64,000 nt of DNA, taken from contig NZ_JAUFRA010000006.1 in the NCBI RefSeq assembly GCF_030410045.1, positions 248,001-312,000 of the forward strand, written 5' to 3'. The notes under the pieces were generated by a model that did no database searches, had not been told where the DNA came from, and saw nothing but the letters and a program-made list of their open reading frames with translations. The DNA is from Marivivens donghaensis (GTDB lineage Bacteria > Pseudomonadota > Alphaproteobacteria > Rhodobacterales > Rhodobacteraceae). Both the position numbers and the translations under genes were made by a program. Each line of letters begins with the position of its first letter. The stretch's first letter is position 1. Below are positions 24,854 to 34,231 of this stretch, one piece after another.

Positions 24854-26821
24854 TTATCCGCGAGCGGCGCGGGGTTCGGGGCGGAACCGTGTGCCTTCGG
24901 CCACTTGGAACCGACCGTTGCGGACCTTGCTGATCCGACCCTCACGCAGGAGCGTGCCGAAGACGCGCAGACCGTCTTCACGGTTAAAGTCGTCGTCTTG
25001 CAGAACCTCACGGACCTTTTTCATCACATGCGGACGCGAGAATTCCTCGTGACCTTCGACGAAAGAGGTGTAAGCCGCTGCCGCTTCGAGAAGGTCGGGC
25101 AGGCTATGCGCACCCATTTCTTCGACATAGTCAGCAAAGCTCTCTGCATCGCGGGCATCAATCGTTGAAACCGATTCCGTGGCAACACGGCGCGGACGCA
25201 CGGGTGCGACGGGACGAGCGGGGGCGGCCTCTTCGGGGGCCAGATCGACGCGCTGGGCGGCAACCAGTTTGAGCGGCGCAGGACGCGGACGCTCTGTACG
25301 TGGCTGATCGTCCCCACGTTCGGCGCGACGGGGCAGGACGCCACCAGCGGTCGGACGTGTTGGGCGAACTACCGCGCTCAGATCGCTGCGGAAATCGGTC
25401 TCTTCGTCTTCTTTCGATTTGACCGGCTCACCCATGCGGCGGGCCGCTTCGGTCGCAGCAACTGCGGCCTTCAGGTGGCTCAGCGTACGACGACGCAGAT
25501 CGGTTTCCGGCGCGCGAAGCTGTTCGTCCGTGCGGTCCAAGATACGGGACATGTCACGGGCGTCAGCCTCGGGTTCGCGGTCCAGCAGGGCGCGGGCACG
25601 TTGGTCGGCACGCGCATCTGCAACTGGCTCTTCGTCCTCATCCTCGTAGTCGTATTCCATAACGAAGGCGTTCTGCGATTCGATTTCGTCGGCGTCAAAG
25701 TCGTCTTCGTCGTCATCCAGCGCGGACAATTCGCGCAGGAGGTCTGCTTCTTCTTCGTCAGAGAGCGAGCTGTCAGCGTCGAAATCAATGTCGTCCGCAC
25801 CATCCAAAGAGGCGAGGTCGAATTGGTTTGCTTCGGCTTCGTTCGCTTCAACCTCGGCTGCGGCGAGCTTGGCCATAATGCTGGCCTCAACAATATCCGC
25901 ATCGTCGTAGGTTTCGTCGTAGTCGTTTGCTGTGGTGTCATCGGCCCAGTCTTGGGCCTCTTCGACAGGCTTTTCGGTCGGTGTCGCAGCAAGCGCAGCA
26001 GCAACAACGTCCTCATTAGCTTTGTCAGCCACCGCTTCGATGGTGCCGTTATTCAGCGCACGGTCAAATTCCGAACGTTTCAAACGGATCACACGAGTGC
26101 GGCGGAGCGGGGCGGCCTCCTGCGGCGATGCCACATCGGCAACAGGAGCAGACTGTTGCGCAACGGGTTCAGCCGCAGGGGCGTCCTCACCAATCGTGTC
26201 CTCTGGTTCATCAAAGGTCACTTCGGTCTCTGCAATCGACACATCCATCGGCGCCACCTGAGCTGGCGCTTCTTCCGTGGCATCAATAACAGAGCCAAGG
26301 TCAAAGTCCTCTTCGGGTTCGGAGGCGTGAATGTCTTCGATGTAATCGGATTCGCCAGTCGACGATTTGCCAACGACAGCGCGGATACGCTGAAGTTTCG
26401 CGGCAACGCTTTCGGACATTGCGGGCGCTGGGGCGGGTTGCGGCGCAACCTCTTCCACGACCTCAGGTGTCTCGACGGGCGGCGGCATAACAGGTGCCAC
26501 GCTCGGCGCAACGGCCTGCGGTTCCTCTTTTACGGGTTCGGCAGCGCGATTTTCCGAGGCCGCCAAGGCAGCCGCACGCAACACGATCCCAGATGATTCC
26601 ATACGGGCTTCGACCCGACGCGCAATTTCGTTTTCGGCAATGCGCGCCAGCATTTCTGCATCCGGTGTTGGGGGTTCAGCCCCAAAATATCTATCGTCCG
26701 CCGCCAGATCGCGGAAATATTCCGCAATGGCCTTCATCGTGTCGAAGGAATCATCGAATCCCTCAAGTGTGCACGCGAAGGTTCCGTAGGAGACGGTTAA
26801 AATCTTGCTCGATCCAACCAT
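24854..26821 (-). CDS. Large acidic protein of unknown function
   Basis: 655 residues, not recognised as a known enzyme. Three parts can be seen. Residues 1-85 are an ordered domain (SKILTVSYGTFACTLEGFDD, then TMKAIAEYFRDLAADDRYFG). The middle, about 100-480, is low complexity and very acidic, with runs such as DDEDDFDADEIES and DYEDEDEEP. The last 110 residues are again ordered (DAESFADYVEEMGAHSLPDL, then GLRVFGTLLREGRISKVRNG) and could be a small winged-helix-like fold. Similar proteins in Rhodobacterales are sometimes labelled chemotaxis protein CheA, but no histidine-kinase or phosphotransfer motif is present here. Divergent from thiN. Confidence 0.65.
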   Translation of the reverse strand: MVGSSKILTVSYGTFACTLEGFDDSFDTMKAIAEYFRDLAADDRYFGAEPPTPDAEMLARIAENEIARRVEARMESSGIVLRAAALAASENRAAEPVKEEPQAVAPSVAPVMPPPVETPEVVEEVAPQPAPAPAMSESVAAKLQRIRAVVGKSSTGESDYIEDIHASEPEEDFDLGSVIDATEEAPAQVAPMDVSIAETEVTFDEPEDTIGEDAPAAEPVAQQSAPVADVASPQEAAPLRRTRVIRLKRSEFDRALNNGTIEAVADKANEDVVAAALAATPTEKPVEEAQDWADDTTANDYDETYDDADIVEASIMAKLAAAEVEANEAEANQFDLASLDGADDIDFDADSSLSDEEEADLLRELSALDDDEDDFDADEIESQNAFVMEYDYEDEDEEPVADARADQRARALLDREPEADARDMSRILDRTDEQLRAPETDLRRRTLSHLKAAVAATEAARRMGEPVKSKEDEETDFRSDLSAVVRPTRPTAGGVLPRRAERGDDQPRTERPRPAPLKLVAAQRVDLAPEEAAPARPVAPVRPRRVATESVSTIDARDAESFADYVEEMGAHSLPDLLEAAAAYTSFVEGHEEFSRPHVMKKVREVLQDDDFNREDGLRVFGTLLREGRISKVRNGRFQVAEGTRFRPEPRAARG

Positions 26822-26976
26822 AACTACATGCGCTCGCTTTCTTTCCCCTAGTCCAGTAATTCACTCTCTGACGTCCAATTGGTTCGTAAAACGGAACGAA
26901 ATCAGGTTATGGACGGTATTATTTCGTGACTCTTTTGAGGCAAGTTGCGAATTTGTGGACAATCAATGGGTCGGTA

Positions 26977-27624
26977 ATGGGAACTGTTGCTTATAACGAA
27001 CCAGTCACGCTGATCGGCGGTGCGCAAACTGGCAACGATGAGATTAGCACCGCTATGCGGTTAGCGCCAAGGATTGTTGCAGCTGATGGTGGTGCGGCGC
27101 AGGTTATGGCTTCTGGATTCCGTCCTGAACGGGTCATTGGCGATCTCGACAGCCTCTCCGACGATTTGCGCCTAAGCTTGGCCGATGTGATCGAAGAGAT
27201 CAGCGAACAAGAGACGACTGATTTCGAAAAATGCCTGATGCGAATTGATGCGCCGCGCATTCTGGCCTTGGGGTTCATGGGTGGGCGTATCGACCACCAG
27301 CTCGCCGTTCTCAATGTTCTGGCCCGCTATGCGGACCGACGCGTGGTTTTGTTGGGGGCGGGCGATTGCGCGGCTGTCGTTCCCAACGTTGGGTTGTCCC
27401 TCAGATTACCTGTTGGGGATCGAATTGCCCTTATGCCCTTGGGGGCATCGCAGGCGTGGACAACGGGGTTGCGGTGGAACCTAGACGGTCAGGCCCTCGC
27501 GCCCGATGGCATGATCAGTTCCTCGAACGAGGTCGCTGGCCCGATCACGGTCCGTGCCTCTGGTCCCGTTCTTCTCTCGACTTCCGCGGCCAATTTGCCC
27601 GCGCTCTGGTCCGCGCTGGGTTAA
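26977..27624 (+). CDS. thiN: Thiamine diphosphokinase
   Basis: 215 residues from the ATG at 26977. The frame extends to a GTG at 26926, but that leader is not family-like. ADGGA (36-40) and GDLDS (55-59) are the catalytic motifs; EQETTDFEKCLM and GFMGGRIDHQLAVLNVL also match. It transfers pyrophosphate from ATP to thiamine to give the cofactor ThDP. Its stop overlaps the convergent EamA gene stop by 4 bases. Confidence 0.88.
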   Translation: MGTVAYNEPVTLIGGAQTGNDEISTAMRLAPRIVAADGGAAQVMASGFRPERVIGDLDSLSDDLRLSLADVIEEISEQETTDFEKCLMRIDAPRILALGFMGGRIDHQLAVLNVLARYADRRVVLLGAGDCAAVVPNVGLSLRLPVGDRIALMPLGASQAWTTGLRWNLDGQALAPDGMISSSNEVAGPITVRASGPVLLSTSAANLPALWSALG

Positions 27625-28541
27625 AGTTCGGCTGGAACTTTCAAGCGGACCTTGCCCTTTTCGGTCAGCCGTTCGCGGTGAATGATATAGAGCCCTGACG
27701 ACACGATGATCGCGATGCCTGCCCACGTCAGCGTGTTCGGGAAGTCTTGGAATACCAAAAGGCCCAAGATCGCGGCGCTGATGATCTCTAGGTAATGCAG
27801 CGGCGCGAGGGTCGCAGAGGGTGCGAACCGCAGGGCGTAGGTCATCATGATATGCGCCAGCGCTGACGCGGCACCGACGCCAAAGAGCCAAAGCCAAGTG
27901 ATCCCTTCGGGCATCACGGGGGCATGGGCCTCCCATTTGCCAATCCAAGCGGCCACAACAAAGAGGCTACAGAACAGTGCCGTCAGAACCGAGGTCACAA
28001 ACTGCATCGGGATCGGGTGCAATTTACGGCTGAGCGATCGGGTCTCTAGCATATAGAGCGCGAAACACAGCGCCGTACCAAGGGGGTAGAGCGCAACAAG
28101 GCCAAAGGTCACGAGGCTCGGTTGAATGACCAAAAGCGATCCACCGAAACCGACAACCGAGGCGATGATACGGCGCATCCCGACCTCATCGCCAAAGAGG
28201 AACTTGCCAAGGATCAGCAGAATGAATGGCTCTACAAACGCGATAGCGAGCGCGTCAGCGATGGGCATTTCATTCGTGGCCGCAACAAAGCAATAGGTCG
28301 AAATGCCAAGGAACAGCGCGCGCCGCACCAGTGGCCAGCGCAGCGATGGATCACGCGGGATGGCGTGGCGCAAGAGAACCAGAACGGGCAACATGATCGC
28401 TGCCTGCACGATGAACCGCGCAGAGGCGATTTGCATCACGGGGGTCGTATCCGTCGCCAGCTTTGCGAAAACGTCCAAAATGGGCGCCGTCACACAAAAG
28501 CCGAGCATCAGCAGAATACCGGGCAGGATGCGGTCGTTCAT
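27621..28541 (-). CDS. EamA/DMT-family transporter
   Basis: 306 residues with ten hydrophobic segments arranged as two EamA repeats (roughly 1-150 and 160-295). FVEPFILLILGKFLFGDEVG and HYLEIISAAILGLLVFQDF are the paired repeat ends. Such carriers export metabolites or take up small organic solutes; substrate unknown. It follows sdaA after 36 bases in the same direction, which might hint at an amino-acid-linked role, but this is weak. Confidence 0.82.
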   Translation of the reverse strand: MNDRILPGILLMLGFCVTAPILDVFAKLATDTTPVMQIASARFIVQAAIMLPVLVLLRHAIPRDPSLRWPLVRRALFLGISTYCFVAATNEMPIADALAIAFVEPFILLILGKFLFGDEVGMRRIIASVVGFGGSLLVIQPSLVTFGLVALYPLGTALCFALYMLETRSLSRKLHPIPMQFVTSVLTALFCSLFVVAAWIGKWEAHAPVMPEGITWLWLFGVGAASALAHIMMTYALRFAPSATLAPLHYLEIISAAILGLLVFQDFPNTLTWAGIAIIVSSGLYIIHRERLTEKGKVRLKVPAEL

Positions 28542-28577
28542 GATCTCTCCGACAGAGTGAGGATATCCGCGCCAGCT

Positions 28578-29951
28578 TCAGCAGTTTGGCACGTTCACGG
28601 CAAGCCCGCCGAGAGAGGTTTCTTTGTATTTCGCGTTCATGTCGACGCCTGTCTGACGCATCGTCTCGATCGCGGCATCCAGCGGAACGAGGTGGGTGCC
28701 ATCGCCACGCAGCGACAGGGACGCCGCCGACACAGCCTTGATCGCGCCAAGGCCGTTGCGTTCGATACATGGTACCTGAACCAAGCCGCGCACAGGATCG
28801 CAGGTCATACCGAGGTGGTGTTCGAGAGCAATCTCAGCCGCATTCTCGATCTGTTCAGGCGTGCCGCCCATCACCGCCGCGAGGCCCGCCGCAGCCATTG
28901 CCGACGCGCTGCCAACCTCGGCCTGACAGCCACATTCCGCGCCAGAGATGGACGCGTTGTATTTGATCAACCCACCAATCGCGGCGGCGGTGAGTAGGAA
29001 CTCAGGCACTTTAGCAGCAGTCGCACCTGGAACATGGTCGAGCCAGTAACGGATCACCGCAGGGATCACGCCCGCCGCACCGTTGGTCGGTGCTGTGACG
29101 ACCTGACCGCCAGCCGCGTTTTCTTCGTTCACGGCCATCGCGTAGGTCGCCATCCAGTCGTTGATCTGGTGCGGGGCAGAGAGGTTCATACCGCGTTCCG
29201 CCATGAGGCTGTCGTAAATCCCCTTCGCGCGGCGTTTCACAAACAACCCACCGGGGAGGATGCCATCACGGGTCAAACCGCGATCAATACATTGGTTCAT
29301 CACGTCCCAAATGCGTTCCACACCACGGTTCAATTCGTTCAAACCACGGCGCGAAAGTTCGTTTTTGCGTTTCATATCCGCAATCGACAGCCCGCTTTCC
29401 GCAGCCATATCGAGCATCTCTTTGGCGGACTTGAACGGGAAAGGCACAGGCGCGCCGTCGTCAGTGTCTTTCCCCGCGGCGAGTTCTTCAGCCGTGAGGA
29501 CAAAGCCGCCACCGACCGAATAATAGGTCACTTCGGTGATCACGTCGCCTTGGGCGTCGAGCCCGCGCAGGATCAGACCGTTGGCGTGGCCCTCAAGGTT
29601 AGGACCGTAGTCAAAGATCACATCGTCCTTGGGATTAAAGTTCAGGACGGGCAGCCCTTCGGGTGTCACGGTCCCTTCGGCTTTGATCCGTTCCAGCTCT
29701 GCATCCGCTTTTTCGGCGTCATAGGTGTCGGGTAGGAACCCAGCGAGACCGAGGATCACAGCGCGGTCAGTCGCGTGACCCACACCCGTAAACGCCAACG
29801 ACCCATGCAACGACGCACGCAGTCCAGCCACGCTAAACGGCTGTTTGCGCAGGTGGTCGAGGAACATCGCACCCGCCACCATCGGGCCCATTGTGTGCGA
29901 AGACGACGGGCCAACGCCCACCTTGAACATGTCAAAGACAGAGAGAAACAT
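28578..29951 (-). CDS. sdaA: L-serine ammonia-lyase (iron-sulfur type)
   Basis: 457 residues, single-chain form. The N-terminal beta domain begins MFLSVFDMFKVGVGPSSSHT; the alpha domain carries the [4Fe-4S] cysteines in GAECGCQAEVGSASAMAAAG, MTCDPVRGLVQVPC, and the family's terminal Cys (NVPNC). It deaminates L-serine to pyruvate. Its ATG overlaps the TAA of the preceding GST-like gene (TAATG), so it is probably translated from the same message. Confidence 0.94.
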   Translation of the reverse strand: MFLSVFDMFKVGVGPSSSHTMGPMVAGAMFLDHLRKQPFSVAGLRASLHGSLAFTGVGHATDRAVILGLAGFLPDTYDAEKADAELERIKAEGTVTPEGLPVLNFNPKDDVIFDYGPNLEGHANGLILRGLDAQGDVITEVTYYSVGGGFVLTAEELAAGKDTDDGAPVPFPFKSAKEMLDMAAESGLSIADMKRKNELSRRGLNELNRGVERIWDVMNQCIDRGLTRDGILPGGLFVKRRAKGIYDSLMAERGMNLSAPHQINDWMATYAMAVNEENAAGGQVVTAPTNGAAGVIPAVIRYWLDHVPGATAAKVPEFLLTAAAIGGLIKYNASISGAECGCQAEVGSASAMAAAGLAAVMGGTPEQIENAAEIALEHHLGMTCDPVRGLVQVPCIERNGLGAIKAVSAASLSLRGDGTHLVPLDAAIETMRQTGVDMNAKYKETSLGGLAVNVPNC

Positions 29952-30622
29952 TAGAGTGCGCTTCCTTCGGGGGGATTAGGATATCTCGGTTGAGAGAACG
30001 ACGTCGGTCCCAGACCTTCGGCCTGCATCGCGGCCAAGGTCGAGGGACGGTCGTCCATCATTGTGCAGAAGTCGAACAAGGCGGGCCATTTCGATAAATC
30101 GAACCACGCCGTGTCATTGATAGGGTAGAGCGCCAGCCACCGCAGCAGCGGCGCCACGTAGGTTTGCAGGATCGACGGTGCCATCAGATCAGGACCATTG
30201 GCCAGAATATCGAGAAGCCCTTCGATGCGAACCTTTGTTGCCTCGCGAAACTCAATCGGGTGATCGGGGCTGAATTTTTCGGGGTAGAACAGCATCCGCA
30301 ATGCGGGGTGCAAAGTGTTCGCCACCCAAAACAGCCATTTCAGGAAATCGCCACGGGCAGGGCTCTGCGGATCAGGGGCGAGTGCACCGTGCCGATCGGC
30401 CAGCCACAACAGGATCGCACCCGTTTCAAACATCACCCCATCAGGGGTTTCCAGAACGGGGATCAGACCATTGGGATTGAGGGCGAGGTAGGCTGGATCG
30501 CGCTGGGCGGACTGGCTCCGATCCACCAAAACGGTGTCATAGGGCACGCCCAATTCCTCTAGCGTCAACCGAACGCAGAGCGAGGCATTGTCAGGGGCAA
30601 AGTGCAGGCGATAGCGCGTCAT
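29951..30622 (-). CDS. Glutathione S-transferase family protein
   Basis: 223 residues from the second of two adjacent ATG codons (30622 or 30625). The thioredoxin-like N-terminal domain (1-80) is seen in YRLHFAPDNASLCVRLTLEE and NPNGLIPVLETPDG (cis-Pro loop), then ETGAILLWLADRHG; the rest is helical. The open frame continues upstream for about 150 codons but that part is antisense to rpiA. Coupled to sdaA by TAATG. Substrate unknown. Confidence 0.85.
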   Translation of the reverse strand: MTRYRLHFAPDNASLCVRLTLEELGVPYDTVLVDRSQSAQRDPAYLALNPNGLIPVLETPDGVMFETGAILLWLADRHGALAPDPQSPARGDFLKWLFWVANTLHPALRMLFYPEKFSPDHPIEFREATKVRIEGLLDILANGPDLMAPSILQTYVAPLLRWLALYPINDTAWFDLSKWPALFDFCTMMDDRPSTLAAMQAEGLGPTSFSQPRYPNPPEGSAL

Positions 30623-30779
30623 CATTCTGCGAGTGTATCTGGCAAAACCACACCGCTCTGTCCGATAACGACATTGGGGCAGAGTTTTACGCCCAGCGGT
30701 TCGGGTTTTTCGACCGCGCCCCTCGCCAGTTGTGGGGGAAGGCCCTATAAGATCGGCAACATCCATGAGGAGCTGCCAT

Positions 30780-31568
30780 ATGCCCATCGATCTGTCCCCA
30801 ATCGACAAAGCCAAATTCGTCGCCGCGAAACGCGCAGCGCAGTTTGTAGAAAGCGGCATGAAGGTCGGTTTGGGCACGGGATCAACGGCGGCGTGGCTGG
30901 TGAAATGCCTTGGCGAAATGGTCCGCGAGGAAGGCCTGCGGATCAAAGGCGTGCCCACCTCGACCCGCACCTCGATCCTCGCCCGCGAGGTTGGTATCGA
31001 CGTTATCACACTGGATGAAGCGAAATGGCTCGACCTGACCATTGATGGCGCTGACGAATTCGACCCGCAGTTGAACCTGATCAAAGGCGGCGGTGGCGCA
31101 CATCTTCAGGAAAAGATCGTCGCGACGGCATCGGACCAGATGATCGTGATCACCGACGCTTCTAAATCGGTCGAAACTCTTGGCGCGTTTCCTCTGCCGA
31201 TTGAGGTGATCCCCTTCGGCTGGCAGACCACGAAATCCATCGTCGAAGAGGCGCTGATCGGCATGGACGTTCTCGGCCGCGACGTGACGCTGCGGATGAA
31301 CGGTGATGCGCCTTTTGTGACCGACGAAGGGAACCATATCCTCGACCTGCACCTCAAACGGATCGGCAACCCGCGCCAGCTGAGCTTTGTTGTGAACCAA
31401 ATTCCGGGCGTCGTGGAAAACGGTCTGTTCCTTGATGTCTGTGATGCGGTTGTCATCGGCTACGGCGATGGTCGCGTTGAAGTGCGCGATATTCACGAGG
31501 GCACGATCACCGAGGACAAGTTCGATTTCCTCGGCGACGATAACATCTTTGGCGATATTGCAGATTAA
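30780..31568 (+). CDS. rpiA: Ribose-5-phosphate isomerase A
   Basis: 262 residues from the ATG at 30780, which has GAGGAG 6 bases upstream. GLGTGSTAAWLVK binds phosphate, TIDGADEFD holds the catalytic acid, and KGGGGAHLQEKIVA the Lys of the active site. It interconverts ribose-5-phosphate and ribulose-5-phosphate in the pentose phosphate pathway. gor follows after 86 bases on the same strand. Confidence 0.95.
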   Translation: MPIDLSPIDKAKFVAAKRAAQFVESGMKVGLGTGSTAAWLVKCLGEMVREEGLRIKGVPTSTRTSILAREVGIDVITLDEAKWLDLTIDGADEFDPQLNLIKGGGGAHLQEKIVATASDQMIVITDASKSVETLGAFPLPIEVIPFGWQTTKSIVEEALIGMDVLGRDVTLRMNGDAPFVTDEGNHILDLHLKRIGNPRQLSFVVNQIPGVVENGLFLDVCDAVVIGYGDGRVEVRDIHEGTITEDKFDFLGDDNIFGDIAD

Positions 31569-31654
31569 GCGACTGCTGTGTGCGTGGGGGCAGATTGACC
31601 GCCCCCGAATGGCCCACCACATCAGGGCTAAGAAGATTTAGACGGAGACATCCC

Positions 31655-33010
31655 ATGTCCTTTGATTATGACCTCTTTGTCATCGGTGGTGGTTCGGGCG
31701 GTGTGCGTGCCGCACGCGTTGCCGCAGCCACTGGCGCAAAGGTCGCCTTGGCTGAAGAATACCGCATGGGCGGCACCTGTGTGATCCGTGGCTGTGTCCC
31801 AAAAAAATTGATGGTGTTTGCGAGCGAGTTCCCTAGCGCCATTGAGGACGCACAGGCCTATGGCTGGGACGTGTCGTCGGGCGATTTCGACTGGACCGAT
31901 TTCCGCACCAAAATGCATGCCGAACTTGATCGCCTCGAAGGCATCTATCGCCGCCTTTTGGACGGGTCGTCGGTCACGGCATATGACACGCGCGCAACGA
32001 TCAAAGACGAACACACTGTCACGCTGTCGACGGGCGAAGACATCACCGCGAAACACATCCTGATCGCGGTCGGTGGTCGTCCTGTGAAACCTGATCTGGC
32101 GAATGCTGATCTGGGCATCACATCAAACGAAATTTTCCTCCTCGAAGATCTCCCGAAATCGATCCTGATCATCGGCGGCGGTTATATCGCATGTGAATTC
32201 GCGGGCATCCTCAATGGCCTCGGTGTTGAGGTCACGCAATACTACCGCGGTGCCCAAATCCTGCGCGGCTTTGACGATGAAGCACGTGGCCTGATCGCGG
32301 ACCAGATGCGTGATAAGGGCGTGAACCTGCATTGCGGCACCAACATCCTAGAGATGGAGCGTCGCGACGGGAAAATCTGGACCAAAGCGACCAATGGAAC
32401 CGAAGCAACCTTTGAACAGGTCATGTTCGCCACAGGCCGCATCCCGAACGTCGAAGGCCTTGGCCTCGAAAACGTCGGTGTGAATGTCGGTCGCCGAGGT
32501 GAGATCATCGTTGATGAGTATAACCAGACCAACGTTCCGTCGATCTACGCCGTTGGCGATGTAACCGACCGCGTTCAACTGACCCCCGTCGCGATCCGCG
32601 AGGCGATGGCCTTTGTTGAGACGGTTTTCAAAGGCAACCCAACACCTGTCGATCACGAATTGATCCCCTCTGCGGTCTTTACCCAGCCCGAATACGGCGC
32701 TGTTGGCCTGACCGAAGAACAAGCCCGCGATCAGGAACCGATTGAGGTTTACACCTCGTCCTTCCGTCCGATGCAGACCCTCTTTGCTGGGCGCGAAGAT
32801 CGCGTGTTGATGAAACTCATCGTTTCGCAGGCGACACGCAAGGTGCTCGGCGTGCATATCGTCGCGCCGCAAGCGGGTGAAATGATCCAGATGGTTGGCA
32901 TCGCCGTTAAAATGGGTGCAACCAAAGAAGATTTCGACCGCGTTTGCGCTGTTCACCCGACCATGGCCGAAGAGCTGGTCACGATGAAAACGCCGACGCG
33001 AACGGCTTGA
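31655..33010 (+). CDS. gor: Glutathione-disulfide reductase
   Basis: 451 residues, pyridine nucleotide-disulfide oxidoreductase. FAD motif VIGGGSGGVRAARVAA, redox-active disulfide Cys42/Cys47 in GGTCVIRGCVPKK (the VIRG form marks glutathione reductase of alphaproteobacteria and plants), NADPH motif IIGGGYIACEFAGIL, and the C-terminal HPTMAEELVTM with the catalytic His of the other subunit. It keeps glutathione reduced using NADPH. The ATG at 31655 has GGAG upstream; the earlier in-frame codons are not family-like. Confidence 0.94.
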   Translation: MSFDYDLFVIGGGSGGVRAARVAAATGAKVALAEEYRMGGTCVIRGCVPKKLMVFASEFPSAIEDAQAYGWDVSSGDFDWTDFRTKMHAELDRLEGIYRRLLDGSSVTAYDTRATIKDEHTVTLSTGEDITAKHILIAVGGRPVKPDLANADLGITSNEIFLLEDLPKSILIIGGGYIACEFAGILNGLGVEVTQYYRGAQILRGFDDEARGLIADQMRDKGVNLHCGTNILEMERRDGKIWTKATNGTEATFEQVMFATGRIPNVEGLGLENVGVNVGRRGEIIVDEYNQTNVPSIYAVGDVTDRVQLTPVAIREAMAFVETVFKGNPTPVDHELIPSAVFTQPEYGAVGLTEEQARDQEPIEVYTSSFRPMQTLFAGREDRVLMKLIVSQATRKVLGVHIVAPQAGEMIQMVGIAVKMGATKEDFDRVCAVHPTMAEELVTMKTPTRTA

Positions 33011-33043
33011 AATTCGGGGCTGAGTCCCCAAATCTGATTAAAG

Positions 33044-33060
33044 GCCCCGAACGTCGGGGC
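33044..33060. other. Stem-loop in the gor-hflK gap
   Basis: GCCCCGA-ACG-TCGGGGC, a perfect 7-bp stem, preceded at 33015-33029 by a smaller GGGG/CCCC hairpin. No T-run. It may weaken read-through from gor or shape the hflK leader. Confidence 0.4.
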
Positions 33061-33085
33061 ATTGCATAGGGATATAAAGAGGTTC

Positions 33086-34231
33086 ATGGCTGGGAATAAT
33101 GGTGGCCCATGGGGCGGCGGCGGAAATAAAGGCGGCTCTGGCGGAGACGACGATAATAACCGAAACAACGGTCCGCGGCGTCCGGCGGGCGGGGACCAGA
33201 TTCCCGAACTCGACGAGCTGTTGAACAAGGGACGCGAACAGTTCCGTGTCCTGATGGGCGGCGGCAATGGTGGCGGCAATCGTTCTGGCGGCGGTGCGCC
33301 TTCTGGCCCTGCGTTCACCCGTGGCACAATCGGCCTTGCCGCTGCTGCGGCTGTAGTCGTTTGGGGCATGGCGTCGTTCTACACTGTGAAGCCCGAAGAA
33401 CAGTCGGTCGAACTCTTCCTCGGCGAATTCCATCAGGTCGGAAACCCAGGTTTGAACTTTGCCCCTTGGCCACTGGTCACACGTGAAGTTCTGGCTGTTT
33501 CGACCGAACGCACCATTGAAATCGGCACCTCGAACGTCGGCAATGATGCAGGTCTGATGCTGACGGGCGACGAAAACATCGTCGATATCGACTTCCAAGT
33601 TGTTTGGAACATCCGCGATCCACAGCGTTTCCTGTTCAACCTTGCTGATCCCGCCGCGACCATCGCTGCTGTGTCTGAATCGGCGATGCGCGAAATTATC
33701 GCTCAGTCGGAACTGGCACCGATCCTCAACGTGAACCGTGCCTCGATTGCGCAGCAGTTGACCGACCTCGTGCAGTCCACACTCGACAGCTACGACAGTG
33801 GTGTGAACATCGTTCGTATCAACTTTGACAAGGCCGACCCGCCGCAGCCTGTTATCGCATCCTTCCGCAAGGTGCAGGACGCCGAACAGGAACGTGACCG
33901 TCTGCAATCGCTGGCTGATGCCTACGCGAACCGCGTTGTGGCAGAGGCCCGTGGTCAGGCAGCGCAGCTTCTCGAAGAAGCCGAAGCCTACCGCGCACAG
34001 GTCGTCAACGCCGCCGAAGGTGAGGCGAGCCGCTTTAGCTCGATCTTGACCGAATACCAGATGGCGCCTGATGTGACCCGTCAGCGTATGTATCTGGAAA
34101 CCATGGAAAAGGTTCTGGGTAGCGTTGATCTGATGCTCTTGGACGATAACAACGGCGATGGCACTGGTGTTGTGCCTTATCTGCCGCTCAATGAAATCCG
34201 CCGAAGCACCACCGAAGGAGGGTCGAACTAA
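33086..34231 (+). CDS. hflK: FtsH protease modulator HflK
   Basis: 381 residues from the ATG at 33086 (AGAGG upstream). The first 80 residues are a Gly/Asn-rich cytosolic tail (GGPWGGGGNKGGSGG). A membrane segment follows (RGTIGLAAAAAVVVWGMASF), then the SPFH/band 7 domain and a coiled-coil stretch with AEARGQAAQLLEEAEAYRAQ. HflK and HflC form a periplasm-facing ring around FtsH and tune its proteolysis. Its stop overlaps hflC by TAATG. Confidence 0.95.
   Translation: MAGNNGGPWGGGGNKGGSGGDDDNNRNNGPRRPAGGDQIPELDELLNKGREQFRVLMGGGNGGGNRSGGGAPSGPAFTRGTIGLAAAAAVVVWGMASFYTVKPEEQSVELFLGEFHQVGNPGLNFAPWPLVTREVLAVSTERTIEIGTSNVGNDAGLMLTGDENIVDIDFQVVWNIRDPQRFLFNLADPAATIAAVSESAMREIIAQSELAPILNVNRASIAQQLTDLVQSTLDSYDSGVNIVRINFDKADPPQPVIASFRKVQDAEQERDRLQSLADAYANRVVAEARGQAAQLLEEAEAYRAQVVNAAEGEASRFSSILTEYQMAPDVTRQRMYLETMEKVLGSVDLMLLDDNNGDGTGVVPYLPLNEIRRSTTEGGSN

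Noticed and set aside
25475..26596. 373-residue plus-strand open frame
   Set aside because: Mirror frame of the acidic-protein gene; long because Asp/Glu codons on the other strand avoid stops.
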